From Acanthaster planci (lineage: Eukaryota > Echinodermata > Asteroidea > Valvatida > Acanthasteridae): a stretch of DNA of 64,000 nucleotides. A program made the position numbers and the translations under genes. Positions 13,101 through 25,547 of this stretch are shown in pieces. Where the stretch lies: NCBI RefSeq assembly GCF_001949145.1, contig NW_019091428.1:722622-786621 (forward strand), read 5' to 3'. The notes under the pieces are model-generated. The model had not been told where the DNA came from, searched no databases, and worked only from the letters and a program-made list of their open reading frames with translations. Every line of letters begins with the position of its first letter. Within the stretch, counting starts at the first letter, position 1.

Positions 13101-16100
13101 TGACGTCTTGCTCTCCTCCTGCGTGCCCGGCCTGTGGGCGCGCTTCTGCCATGTCTATCGATTGCCTCTTCCTGTCATTGCCTTGGATATTATTATCGCG
13201 CAAATTATACTGCCACTGTCGGCACTGCACTGCCCGTTACTTGGAACGATACAAGCATTTCAATTCGTTTTAGGCCTGGGGTGCTGTTACCGTCTTCATT
13301 CAGTTTGGCGATACGATCTCGCGGTGTGAGTCCTCAGCTAGTGAACGCATGGATGCCAGTAATTATTCCAACCGTCCTTGACGAATTGCATTGATCTTGG
13401 CGTTTTAGCATAATAGCTCGCTGCCGTCGAATGTAAAATAAGAATAGAAGCAATTACAGGAAGGGATAGAATGACTTTTGTTCGGATTTTTACTTGGCAA
13501 GATAGACATGTACGCGTACGCACCTCTCTCGCCGACGAACGTCATAACAATGTCACATAATGCTCAAATTTGACCGAAGACCCTTTCGTGTCTGCGTCGC
13601 GTGCAATGCTTGGCTACGACTGCCGTTGTTTGCCTGTAGCGTGCCACGATGGCTCATAGCCAGAGCCTTTCTTTTGTTTCCAAGCATTGGCCGCCGTTTT
13701 GTACTGGCAATCATATTCGAGGGAAGAGTTAACGCGTATTTGGCAGCGGCTTTCTTCTGAAAATAGACCTTTTGCCCCGTTAGCGTTTCGAGAGGCAGAT
13801 CTTTTCATTTGAAATTCTTTAGTTATTAGCATGTTGGGCGTTTAATGGGCCTCGCTCTGGACCAAGAGAAGGCGCTATTTTCTTAGCAACGGAAACTCCT
13901 TTGGTCGGGACTGCACTTCGCCGGTTCACGAACGACCATATGAAATGCACGCGTTACGGTCACGTCTCAACCAGCAAACTGAACACTTTCGACCAACGCG
14001 ACTCTTTTCAACCGATGAGGGGGTGCGTAAGATTTTGAGCTATTTTTGTCGCGTAAAGGGCCACTCTTATGTTTCCAACAACTGGTTGGCAAAGACTACA
14101 GTTGTCACGTGGCAAAAAAGGGTCCAAGGTTGGCCCGATCCTGCAGTGCACGCTTCCCCAATTTCTCTGTGCTGGTCCATCGCCATTGACATCCAGCTTA
14201 ATTCCAGACACTCAAAGAGAACCCCAGAAGATGGGACTTGGGCAACTGTAATGGTGATAAATGCGCTCAAATTGGCCTGACAGGAAGAAAAGGCTAGCTT
14301 CTCTGTGGTATGGCAAAGCAGAGAGAAAGTGATCATTCGCAATTTTTTTTAAAGCGCCCGTGCACAAGAAATGCTCATTTGGCGGGCATTAAACAACTTA
14401 GCTAAATCTCGAGTGACAGGCTGCCGGGGAGGGGACATCATCAACGAGGGGGGAAATCGAGCATTCCCCGGTCGTTATCTGATGGTTAAGTCCGCTAATA
14501 AATAAACCACAAACGCCAACAAGAAGCATCCCAGAGACCCGAGACGGATCACGATGGTCGTTACCAACGGTTGATGGTAATTACTTTTTAATGGCGATAT
14601 ACACATTTATCTCATCCGTACAAGCCAATACAGAGAGCTACTTCACTTAATTGTGTCATTTCGAGAAATCCTCTTTTGTACAGTGCAGTTTAAATGTGAT
14701 TTTCTTCGGATGTCAGATGTCGCTGATATAATCCACGCTTAATGGCGTGTATGGGACTTCCGAGGGTGAGCTGTTTCATTCGGGGAGGGGGTAGTGCTGT
14801 GGTGCTCCAGAAGCATCCGACATTGCACAACTGGCGCGATTTTAAATTTCAGAGCAACCAGGGTTTTTAAACAAGATGCCATCTTTAACATCAGACGTTG
14901 AAAATTACATTCCGGTTCTTAAAATGGATGCATCCTCTCAGTCCCAATTTCCATTAACCCACCAAAGCGAGGAAAAAACAATGACCTTGTAGGAATTACT
15001 CGTAGATGCATGTCTAACAGACGATGCGATATTTGGGTACTTGGATGTGGTTTTGAACTCGGTTGGTTTTTCTCCATCCTGCCGAGGACGATGGCCTCGT
15101 TGAATATCAGATCACGCATAGTGTGACAGCGAGTCGTCCTTGCTTCCCAGAACTGTCTGACGACAGTGGCTCATTCGGTATAAAAAACTTGACTACAGTA
15201 TAAACCAGGGCCGTTTCGAGTATCATTAAACGCGCCCCAAATCATTCACTTACCTGTGACATGCTCAAAAAAAATTGAAGCGAGCGTGACAGATATGCTG
15301 CAAATGATCTTTGCCGCGAATGATCCTTTTCGAAAAGTGGAACTAACATTTAGAATATTTGAGCAGGCCTCAGCACGCAGGACCGTACCTCGTAAATGAC
15401 ACGCCGAGACCCAGCAAAAGAAGTAGAGAAAACGAAAAGAAACAATGGGTTGAAAAGAACGGAAGGGTTGAAAAAGTACTTTGACGGCTCGAGGAAGTGC
15501 CAAGGGTCATGAAATATTTGGTGGAGATAAGTTTTTAACAAATCATCCCCCGCTGGGGGAGCGTCGGTGGTGGCGGTGGCGGTGGGGGGTTGCCTGTTGT
15601 GATGTCAGAAAATATCAACACCCATTTGGTAACTTGCATTTCGCGTTTTGTATACTCATGAGGTTATATATACCGTGCCTAGGCTGGCCGCGGGCCGTTG
15701 CCATGCGCCCACAATGACACCTTTCAAAAATGCCCTCCAAAATTTCCCTACCGCTCAGGGTTCAGAGCACTCGTGTAATCCGACAAACACTCGACCTGAA
15801 TGGACCTGGAGGGGAAAAAAGAAAGATTTTCCAGATAAAAAAAAATATAGAGACGGGCGAACAAGGACATCAGTTCGAGACTGTGATTTTAAATCAACCT
15901 GCGAAAAAAATCCTGAATGTAAAAGAACAAAAATTGCAATGGGAGTAAAGAGGAGAAAAAAAGTGAAAATGTGAGTTGTCTGGATTGATTGGGGATTTGA
16001 GTAATCGGATTGGTTCGAGTGGCATTCGCTGAGGTCACGTTGAGAAATCCCAAAGTCTCAATAATTCCTGAACCACAACGTGATGCAATCATGCTGTGAA

Positions 16101-19100
16101 GGGGACACATCGGCCGCATGATTTGAATAGAGACGTAGATGCCCACTCCTTTTTTTTCAGAACTGTGCCCTTTTGTGATGTGTTTGATGCATTTTCGTTT
16201 GCGTGGCACCCCTTCCACCAGAAAGTGAATGACCGCAGCATTATGGAGGCCTTGGTATGTGATTTAAAATTGACACTGTTGCCGCTCATAAGTTTCATTT
16301 CAACCCCATGGCAGCCCAACTTCACCATATTCGAAAGTAACAAGTCGTCCTTTCTGGGAACCAGGCCGAAAAATTCAACAAATTTGCAAAAACCTGTCGC
16401 TATACCGATAGATGTAAACAAGGCGCTCAGAGTTTCAACGTATTTCTCGAACACCTTTTCCCCACTTTTTAAACACGTTTCACCCACATGTTGAGGCATA
16501 TACATTGAAATGCGTTCTTTAATTTTTTTTTAATACTAAGCGGATGTTTCACAAAGCTCACCGTGTGCCATGGAAAAGCGTTTAGCATTTAAACACTTTC
16601 CTAAACTCATTTCAATAAACATACCATTCGTTAAACTTGTTCAAAACGTGGAAATAGGAGGGGCAATGCTGCTTTCACTGTGCACCTTTGAATATTGGGT
16701 TCTAATTTAAAAGAGACTTCGTTTCATCACAAACCAATGTAACCTCGAGGTTTTCTTCCTGGAATGGCATGATATAGTTCTGCTCGTGAATATGGAAATA
16801 CATCAGCATTAGAATCGAAAGGGCAGCCAGTACCCTTTAAAAAGTGAAAGCAACACCGAAAACGATGTCAAGTGAGACACAATGGTGAAGTTTGGCGCGG
16901 AGAAAAGCGCGTTGCATGCAGAGACCGAGTGATTTCTGGGAAGAAACTTGCGGCCATGCAGTTCGGGATGTTTGCTTGCCTCATGCACATCCCTCATGGA
17001 GTCATAAAAATAGAGGTGGCAACCGAGGATGTGCGGTGATTATAAATAAATTCAGGCCTGTCTAAAACGGCTTTTTAGGGTTTTCTTTGGTCGAGGGAGA
17101 TTCATGGTTAGAAGAGCGAATTGGGCGATTGTTGCAGTTCCCACGTAATATATTGTGCTTTAATGTGAAGGCTTAATTAATTGATTTTTTCGAATGAATA
17201 GATTCATACTACCGTCGAATAACACAGCTATTGCACCAACAGACGTAGTGCACGAGGAACACGAGGCAGCGTGTAGTGCATTTTATTTCACGAGTGTATA
17301 TATCGTCATAACGGCAACAAAGAGACGGCCGCAGCGCGTGCACGTGGCGCGAAGATGACCCATTGTATTGGCGTGTCCTTTTATATACATGTACATACAT
17401 ATATACATTATATGAGGATGACCATAAAGGATTTTTATCCCTTTTCCCTGGCTTCTTCATATTGAAGGCGCACAAGAATTGAATAGAGATGGCCTTGCCG
17501 CGGAAGCCCGTGGTACCCGGAGATAGAGCGGTGTCACGCAGGGTGCAGTGAGGAGCTGCGACCCCACGGCTCGCCTAAACTGCAACGGGCTGGTTGCTTC
17601 TTCTCTCACGAGCAGTTTATTAACAAATTGACTTTCAAGGATCAAACAAGACACCTCTTTAGATACGTTGCAGCTGTTGCAACTACAAAGAAATAACCAA
17701 ACCATTCAATTGTCTGACGTTTAGTATAATTTTAGAGATCAGTTCAGGCCGTGTGGTTACTTTATCTGGTCCTTGGTCTATCATGCTTTATCTCAGCAGG
17801 CCTGCCAGCTTCTATTTGAACCTCTTTCGAGTTCGTAATGTACTACAATATTGACGACTGAATTTTAGCAACTAAAACTTTGCAAGCATCACTTTTTTGT
17901 CGGCCTGTCGGTAAATCTGAACTGACACGAGAGAGACCTAGTTAATCTTATCATTTCATAACAATCGTCCTTATTGACGGCCTCAAAGAAAAAAATTACC
18001 AAGCCCATTTGCAGACAATGCTTTGGTCGCTTCGCAAAGTCGCTACTCATATGCCGTAGTGGAGACTCCAAACGATTCTCCCTAGTTGGCTGGTCGGCTT
18101 TGTCTTGCGCTGCGCAATGAAACTCCGTCCTGACGGACCGAATACTCAAAAAAAAAATTCAATAGCATTCGTGACTCTGAATTGAAGCCAGCAAAGGGAG
18201 GGTTTCTCACCCTTCTGTGTTTAGCTCAGTTGACAATTTCCTGCTGTGGCCCTGGAATGCCTTTAGTTTCGCCGTTGTGTACTTTCAGTAGCACGCGGTG
18301 GAAGGGGGAGGAGAGTAGGGGAAAATGAGGTGTGCCGAAGTTGGCAATTTCGGGCCCTGGATTTGACGTCCGTGGCCCCACGGGGATGCGGCTGGGAGAC
18401 GTATATCCTGGGCCGCGTTGCTTTCAGCCCTCCATGTTCAAAAGCGTTTTTTTTTTTTAAACTCTCTCCTTGGGGGCTCTTCCCCTTTCGAGTCCGACCT
18501 TTCTATTATCCGCTCCGCTTCGGCATCGAGAATTACGCATTTACCCTTCTGGCAAACGGTCTCCCTCCCTTCAGAATATTTTTCTCTCCTTTCATTCTTC
18601 AAAGAAAGGAGAAAAAAGGGTGCACATTTCTGGAGTATTCACTCATAGAACTCAAACCTCTTTCTGTTTGTGCTCGCTCGTCGGAATCGAGGGCCATACA
18701 GCGAACTTCTGAATTTGGGGGGGGGGGGCGGGAGTGAGCAAGAAAAGACTCCCTTGCGACAGGTCTTACCGCCGCCTCGGATCAATACAAGCATCTATAA
18801 TGACCAGCCTGTGTTTGCACTCGCCATTGATTGAATGCACAAAAGCATCCTAAAGTCCTGTGCCCTCCTTGAAAACCCTTTGCTCCCGGGCTTCCAACTT
18901 AAGACTTTAAGCCCCGAACCGGTAGTGTGCTTTTTAAGAAGTTGGAAGGGAAAAAAAAGTGGGGCACGCGCACGGTAAACCAGTCGGTTCACCAATCGAT
19001 TAGTTTTGTTGTATTTGAAAGCCCCCCCCCTGAATCAAAAAGTATTCACTCGGCTTGGGGGTTTAACTCAAAGACGTTGTGGATACGCCCGTAGGGGGTG

Positions 19101-21868
19101 GCTTGCGAGGGGTCAGCGGAGAGAAAGCGCTTAGCGGCCCGCCTGCATCACAAGGGGCACTCGATGCATGCCGGCACAACTGCCCTCGGTCAGGCTGATG
19201 TGGTTAAAGGTAGCACGCGAGCCTACCCCAGAGGTTGAACGACCTACTCCAATGCCATTTTGTCGCAAGGCAACTTTGTAATCACTCAACTGCTCGCGTA
19301 AAGATGCTGAACAAGTTGTCGGCAAAATACGTAAACACGAAAAGAGCGACAGGAGCCAACATTCATGCAGTCACACAGGGCGGGACTCGTGGAAAGGAGG
19401 CCCATAACTGAAATGCGCCTTCAGCAACTGTCTTAAAATGTATTGGGTTCAATCTTGCCTGTGCCGCACGCTCTACGAATTCACTTCAATTTTGGGAAAG
19501 CTTTTCTTCGACCGATCTCGTGAACCTTTTTTTATGCATTGCTTATCCAGCCACCTGTCCATCATACAGACCCGCGTGTGCCATCGTTTCAAACAATCTT
19601 CGATCGTCGGAGCACCGTTTGAAAATTCATGAACAAATCGGTGGCAAAAATTCATTCGGACGCTGAAAAGGTGCTGACCAGAACTGCCCTTGTTTTGAGG
19701 AAATGCGCTGATCATAAATCAGTGGGGGCGGCATGGGGTGCGGGCTGATCTAATTTCTCGCCTTTTTGTCTCGCGAGTTGCGACTACGGGGGCTTGAAAG
19801 GGCCTGCTTTAACGGGTGTGCCGTGTTGATAACGCTCTGTGGTATCATGGTGGAGCACTCGTTCAAAATTAACACCACGATTCTTTAAGCTAAGACACAA
19901 TATTTTGAGTGACACTGGTCAGCAGGTACGCCAAAATGTACACGTTTCTGAGGTAGCACTGCTCCAACCGCCGCGCCGTGCACCAAACTTAGCAGCCTTT
20001 TTCCCCTCGCCTCGATGAATCAGAAACAAACCGATCTATAATGGAACGCCGGTCTTGGGGGTGGATAGTCGGCGCTCCGCTTTTGTCAGAACCAGCGATC
20101 GCCTGAGGGGAAACCCGTTTTCGTTGCTGGTATAATAACAGTAAGCGGATCATCGATAGCACCTCATGCAATGAGTTTGCCTCCATTACTAAATGTGACT
20201 GGTAGACCTATCGTGGATCGATGCAAGACAGGCTACCCTTGCTGTGATGCAACAACCCCCTTTTTTCTATCTAAAATGTCAGACCTGATCGAAAGTCTAA
20301 ATGTTGGACCATTCTGCGTGGGCGTGACGATTTCGCAAGTATAGTCAAGCACGGTCACTTTAAAGAGCTCACGTCAAGAAGTATCCTGACCTAGCGTCCC
20401 CTAAAGACGACTACAGCAGGGTATCTGATACGTTGAATGAGTTCACACGTTTCTCACGAGAGCATCCAGTCCTAATTGCTGTAAAATTATGCGGAAATGT
20501 GAAGAGCAAAAGACTGCGCTCTGATCGGTATGGTCGAGAGTTGTCAAAAATACCCATCCTTGTGTTTCCTTGGTTTCTAATGGTTTTTGTTATCATAAAC
20601 TGTACTGCTCACGGAAACCAATAGTTGTTCGAACTGGAGGCAGTCAAAAGTCTTTAATTGTTAGTACAGCCTGGGGCTAATTTCATAGCTGCTTAAGCAC
20701 AAAATTTGCTTAAGCGAAAAAACCTTGCTTAAAAAAACGAAAGTCAGCAGCTCAAAATCTACGTGATCGTCATGCGAACCAAAAGACAGGTGAATACCGT
20801 TCCAAAACAATATATATCACATGGAGTTTTGGCTGGTAACCTGATTTGTTTCTTCACGCTTAAGCAAATTTTGTGTTTAAGCAGCTCTATGAAATTGGCC
20901 CCAGGTCTCTCAAGAAATACAATAAGTACGAACAGTACTTACAGATTGGGTTATTTTTTAAACAATTGTTTGCTTTTGATTTGTATGCAATTTTAGATTC
21001 GGCTAAGTCGACTCCATCGTTGGGGGAGGGGCCACTACCAAGCCTTTTCAACCCGCCTCTCGCTCCCGTGGACGCCATGATGGACGGGTACCAAGACTGC
21101 ATGGAGGAGACCATCCGCTACCTGGTGCAGGTCGAAGGGTTCCCTCCCAACCACGACATCATCATCCGCCTGAGGGCGCACTTGATCCAGTCCCAGAGCA
21201 AGCTGGACTTGAACAACCAGCTACGGACCAGTCAGGCGCGGCTGACCCTCGACCAGTATTATGATCTGCAGCAGCAACAGCAGCAGCAACGCCAACACCA
21301 TCATCACCGAGCGGGGCAGCAGTTCGCGGCCGCTGGCTCGACTCAAACCTCCCCCCAGCTCGCCCACACTAACGCCTGCGCTGCCTACCCGCCCGGGTCG
21401 GCCCTGCTGGCCCGCAACGGCACCCCCGCCCAGGAGGCCCTGCACTCCAAGACTGCACCGGGCCAGGCGAGCCTGTCGCAGCTCCCGCTCGGCGTGATGA
21501 CCCCCCTGACGGTGGACACCAATCAGTATTACGCTATGCCCTCCCCGCTGGCCCACTGCCTGTCGGAGGGCGCCCTCGCCCGGCAGGGCTCCGCCGAGCC
21601 CCTGCTGACCATCGCTAGAACTCTGCCCACGAACTCGGGAGCGGCGTTCAGTGCCCGTGGCGGTGGGCCCACAGCCGTCACGTGCAGCAACAGTACCGCG
21701 GGCAGAACTGCGCCTAGGGGTGGGACAAACCCCAGGACAGAGCAGCGCCTAAGTGTTCAGAGTATAGCGCCCTCTGTGGCCAGCAACGTATCTGGGTCAC
21801 ACCTCGGGTTCAACTTGAACTACGATGCCCCCTATCTCGTTGCCTTTGTCCGACCAGCAGCTCAGTAA
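7031..21868 (+). CDS. Hes/Hey-like bHLH-Orange transcriptional regulator, 5'-incomplete (join 7031..7136, 20997..21868)
   Basis: Two exons join in phase: 7031-7136 (phase 0 in, phase 1 out, donor GTAAGA) and 20997-21868 (acceptor TTTTAG, stop TAA at 21866-21868), giving the last about 325 residues. The first exon encodes the loop and helix 2 of a bHLH domain (SKTGEQIDLLQSAVDYLKSVQ, first 20 residues: SKTGEQIDLLQSAVDYLKSV), matching Hes proteins' [20 protein letters not shown]. Its 5' boundary falls where Hes genes carry an intron. The second exon starts with a spacer, then an Orange domain (GYQDCMEETIRYLV at about 66-79). A Gln/His run and a Pro/Ser/Ala-rich tail follow. Hes/Hey proteins are nuclear DNA-binding repressors, usually Notch targets. 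The C-terminus ends AFVRPAAQ, with no WRPW/YRPW Groucho-binding tetrapeptide. The basic region and helix 1 are not found. Exact subfamily unresolved. Confidence 0.75.
11890..11919. promoter_or_regulatory. Palindromic pair of perfect CSL/Su(H)-type motifs
   Basis: TTCCCACG (11890-11897) and CGTGGGAA (11912-11919) are two exact copies, in inverted orientation, of the high-affinity RBPJ/Su(H) octamer, 14 bp apart. The flanks also pair, so the block is a 13-bp perfect stem with the 4-nt loop GTCT. It lies inside an intron of a gene from the classic Notch-target family. The divergent orientation is opposite to the canonical Su(H) paired site, so function is not assured. Confidence 0.4.
17138..17145 (-). 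promoter_or_regulatory. Single CSL/Su(H)-type octamer
   Basis: TTCCCACG here is the exact reverse complement of CGTGGGAA. It is the third exact octamer in the 13.9 kb Hes-like intron. Binding is not shown by sequence alone. Confidence 0.3.
20442..20458 (-). promoter_or_regulatory. Tandem CSL/Su(H)-like motifs
   Basis: TTCACACG (20442-20449) and TTCTCACG (20451-20458) are adjacent minus-strand matches to YGTGDGAA, about 540 bp before the Orange-domain exon. Variant sites of this kind bind CSL more weakly than CGTGGGAA. Candidate regulatory element only. Confidence 0.3.
20671..20904. mobile_element. MITE-like element with about 43-bp terminal inverted repeats
   Basis: The left end CTGGGGCTAATTTCATAG and the following CTTAAGCACAAAATTTGCTT recur, inverted, at the right end, which closes with GGCCCCAG at 20904. 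The arms differ by a few bases and a 2-nt indel, and the centre is unrelated AT-rich DNA. This is the structure of a non-autonomous DNA transposon. It ends only 92 bp before the Orange-domain exon, so it occupies the distal 3' end of the intron. Confidence 0.7.
20997..21868 (+). CDS. Hes-like terminal exon: Orange domain, poly-Gln/His, C-terminal tail
   Basis: An exon of 872 nt after acceptor TTTTAG, ending in TAA. It starts with a Ser/Pro-rich spacer, then the Orange domain at about 21086-21196 (GYQDCMEETIRYLV, then RLRAHL), the feature that separates Hes/Hey factors from other bHLH proteins. A Gln run running into His (21264-21310) and a low-complexity Ala/Ser/Pro/Gly tail follow. GC-rich codon choice contrasts with both flanks, supporting real coding. 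The coding sequence begins at 20997 and not further upstream, because 20671-20904 is a transposon-like repeat. Confidence 0.85.
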
Positions 21869-22022
21869 TTTTTACCGACGAGGAACCGCTTTGTATTCTC
21901 CCTGACGAATTTACCTCAGATAGATTGACTTTGTGTTGTTATAATTATCATAACAGTAATACATGTAGGAGATCAAGCAGTAAGATTAACCGGAGTAGGT
22001 AGGGGTGTCAATCCTGGGGGAG

Positions 22023-22094
22023 NNNNNNNNNNNNNNNNNNNNNNNNNNNNNNNNNNNNNNNNNNNNNNNNNNNNNNNNNNNNNNNNNNNNNNNN
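22023..22094. other. Assembly gap (72 N)
   Basis: Run of N. Sequence content unknown; a real length different from 72 is possible. Confidence 0.99.
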
Positions 22095-24625
22095 ATTGTT
22101 CAGGGCCCCCAATTGAATGCAGAAACAAACTCACCCACACACACCCTGACACTTTCGTGATGAATGGGGAAAAGTCGCCTTTTGAGGTGTTTTCAAACTT
22201 CACAACGACCAACATGTATTCAGTGGTACTGAAACTGGGAGAAAAAAATTACCAGCGCTTTTAGACGGCGTTTGGATGTAATTATGACACAAGATGTACC
22301 TCTGTATCCCGGGATGTTTTTGTGTTGTGTTTTCCTTCAAATCTAGTCCCCCAAATAGATTTTCGCCTCTGGCAGTGGGACTGAAATTCTTTGATTTCTG
22401 CCTTCGCGACATGGGCATGCAAACTGAGCCGCTCACACCACACGGCTGTCATGAGAAAACGCAGCGCACCAACGGAGCAGTCACGGCAGTAACTCGCGGT
22501 TTTGAAAAATGAGTTTTGATGTTCATTTCACACAAAATAATGTCAATAACTGTAGAAATGTACATTACAATCATGTATTAACGATAAACATAATTATGCA
22601 TTAACCAAATCAGCTCTGCTCATAGCCAGTCATTCCGTTTGCTTTCACCCAATGCCCCAACCATCCACGGTGATGAGAGTCAGGTTTAATCGCCTCAAAA
22701 AAATTCGAAAGGAAGCATGGGCATCGCAAAGCATTGTGGATAGTTTACTGCCATAATCAATACATGCAAATCCATGGCGCACGTGTCATAAGCACACGGA
22801 AGTGGTGAACCGCGTCATTGTTGGAACAAATTGTATCAAATGAGGGCTGAAAGAAATCACGTCATACCGTTCGAAGTCGTTCGATGTTACCTTCTCGGTA
22901 GGGCGATGGCTATGAGCGCTCGAGCGAGTAATCATTGGTGCCCAGCTAGAATTTGTTGGGTCTTGTTACCTTTTTGGCAACCAGGCAAAGAATCGCTCCC
23001 CTTAATTTTGCGTTTATTTTGAAGCATGAATTGGGAGTGAACTGGAATCAGCGTGCTGGCTTCAAGTAAGACTGTCCCAAATTCTCGACTACGGCGAGCA
23101 TTTAACACATGCGCCAGTGGCAGTAGAGTCCATTACAATCGGGATACGCATGCGGCTCGTGGTTTAATCACAGCTTCGTGTGGTTATGTTATGTTATACT
23201 GTATTAGCAATGTGCATCTCACATTAATGATCAATATGTTCGTCTATACATACATTGGTTTCTGAAACATCTGCACACATCGGTTAAATAATCACCCAAG
23301 CCCTATTTTTTTTTTACCAAGCCGGATATGTGATGTGATTTGCGAAAAGCCCGTCAAATGGTGAGCTTTGTCATTTCGGTGCATATCAACTTCAAATTGA
23401 TCTGGAAATAGTCCTGTTTTCAAAACTGTTTAATTCGTGATTCTAGACAACCTGGATTCAAGAGGATGTCCATAATTGAGTTCATACACCCAAATGACAA
23501 AGATCACAGTGTGAAGGTTTTGGCAGATTACTTCAAGCATGTATCCCGCGTCCGCATCATCTCTGATAATCTGTACTATATGAACGATAAGTGGTTGCTG
23601 ACACTTCCCATGGACGCCTGTGTTAGCACCAGGGACGGCCAAGACATTGGGAAACCTTCCTTCTGTTGTTCAAAATAGAGAATGGAGAGTTGAATTTCGC
23701 AGCTGATTTCTGGGTTCGAGTACGATGTGCCATATAATTGTTATCACCGAGTTTTGGGCTGAAATGAACTTATTTTCGGAGAGGAATTTTAAGGATAGCA
23801 CACTGAAAGGAAAAATTTCTCTTTACGTTTGAAATATGTTTTGCACCTCTAATTGGACCCCCATTGCAGAGACTAACACAGTGTATTCTGACTAGTTCCT
23901 TTACTATTATTGAGGCAAAAAGTAGAAGGTTACTTTTATTTTTAAGATTTCATACTCAAATCAACGCAAGTTGCCCGTGAAATGAGAGACTTTGCGATAT
24001 TTTGCTTGAGTGTGCGAGAAAGAGCGTGGTCGCAGATCCCTCTGCTGGTTGAAAGGTCAGGAGTAACTTTGATCTTCGTTTCTGCTTAATTTCTCCATCG
24101 GACCGGTACTGTCAGGGTACTTGTTTATTCGATTATGGATAAACCACTGCAAACATCTCAATTCATAATTTGAAACCAGACCTTTCATGGTCTTGAAGCA
24201 AGACGCTGCTGTTTGTATTATACTCGTCGCCGAATGACAGCACTTCGTGTTCTACAATAGGCTACTTTTCTTCGACGATGCCCTGCGGCCCATTACAAGT
24301 AGCGTCTTGCACCAAGACTATAGACCTTGCTCAGGCTTGTATAAAAATACCAAAATTTGGACTCTTATTTTGTATGAACTTGTGACCCTATCTTTCTGTC
24401 ATTGGTTCCTATGGTAATCCTCACATGGGAAAACACTTTTGTGTTATGTACATTCCGAGGGTCAACATCCCTAAAAGTTCCAAATTACAAAATGCTGTCT
24501 GATTGTTGAGTTTTTTTGCAAATAGTGTACAAACTCCGATCGGTCAATTTTTGTATGATTCAGTAACACAAATCAAGAGCTTACGAATGTTTTATAGTTG
24601 TACATTTTTTTTGCACACTATATAG

Positions 24626-24631
24626 AATAAA
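24626..24631 (+). terminator. Candidate poly(A) signal AATAAA of the Hes-like gene
   Basis: First canonical AATAAA downstream of the stop at 21868. Assignment rests only on position and on the absence of an earlier canonical signal in the readable sequence. Confidence 0.35.
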
Positions 24632-24640
24632 CACAGCAAC

Positions 24641-25547
24641 GTTCTCATTCCTCTTGTATAAAGAACGAGTCTTACTCTGTCAACTGTTTACTGTTAATTC
24701 CTTCTTCGTCTCACCACACGCGTAGATTTAGCGTCTAAAACGCAAACTATGCAAGGGACTGGGTCTAAGTAAAGGGGTGTCTTTTTGTTGGACATGCAAG
24801 GGCGGATTCAGGGGGCCCGACTGGGGCCGACCATGATGCCCCGGAAAAATGAGCGTACCTAGGCCCAACATGTAAATGCAGGCAAAAGGGAGCTCCGGAA
24901 AGCTACGTGATCGGGATAAAGGATTCATAGTGGTGCACCCTAAAAATAAATTCCCATAGACACGTGTCGACACCAATGATAAATCGTGACATTACAAAGT
25001 TGGGTTTAAAAATACAACTCTCACAAGTGTCCAGGCTGGACAAAAAAATGATGATGTTTGATTTGTCCTCTTGCCTTTTTCTTTCAATTTTTAGTTGGTT
25101 GACCGATGAATTTTTGAGAAATTCTCACCCAAAGGAGACCACCCCTAAAATGAAGGAAATCTCACTGCCCTGAAAAGCAGCCATTTTGAAAATGCATCGC
25201 TCTGAAAACGCGCTAAATAGTGCCACTTTTGGACCCGATTGCATCCAAATTGCTAAGAATTGGAAGCCCTGAGTCCGGGCCAGAAGTTCAGTGCCATATT
25301 TCTTCAATTTCCAAATTCCATGCCTCTCGGGACTCTCATGTATTTTTTTGGTGTGTATGAGCTCGGCGGTTATATTTCTGGCCTATTTGCGTGGGTGCAC
25401 CCATTGATTGACTAGCCAAAACTGGAGCCGTATACACGGCTCTGAGATGATAGACCTGTGAGTAGCGCCCTCTATTGGTAGGTCTGACACAACAAGCAAA
25501 TCTCGTCAAACATCGCGTTACATTGCGGGATCGCCATGGTGATCAAA
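24641..25547. other. Intergenic/promoter region upstream of AK9
   Basis: No exon recognised on either strand. In particular I see no minus-strand FIG4-like start, although FIG4 is the head-to-head neighbour of AK9 in vertebrates. The last about 150 bp before 25552 become GC-richer, as expected of a promoter. No TATA box is evident. Confidence 0.4.

Larger units (their letters stand above)
7137..20996. other. 13.9 kb intron of the Hes-like gene, possible regulatory landscape
   Basis: No convincing exon lies here. A weak candidate exon is 8329-8434 (see findings). The stretch is poorer in recognisable mobile elements than the right half of the window. It contains CSL/Su(H)-type words (YGTGDGAA) at 8990-8997, 11890-11897, 11912-11919, 17138-17145, 20442-20449 and 20451-20458. 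Intronic or flanking enhancers of Hes genes commonly use such sites, so part of this intron may be regulatory. This is inference. Confidence 0.45.
21869..24640 (+). other. Probable 3' UTR of the Hes-like gene, containing an assembly gap
   Basis: AT-rich, no exon-like sequence. The first AATAAA after the stop codon is at 24626-24631, which would give a 3' UTR of about 2.8 kb if used. A run of 72 N (22023-22094) interrupts it and may hide an earlier signal. No second gene is visible here. Confidence 0.35.

Noticed and set aside
13057-13329. 90-codon hydrophobic frame starting at ATG inside the Hes-like intron
   Set aside because: Cys/Leu-rich without a membrane-protein pattern I recognise; no splice or promoter context.
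16089-16505. Overlapping open frames of 132 and 138 codons on both strands
   Set aside because: No recognisable motif on either strand; one or two frames of this length are expected by chance in 64 kb at this base composition.
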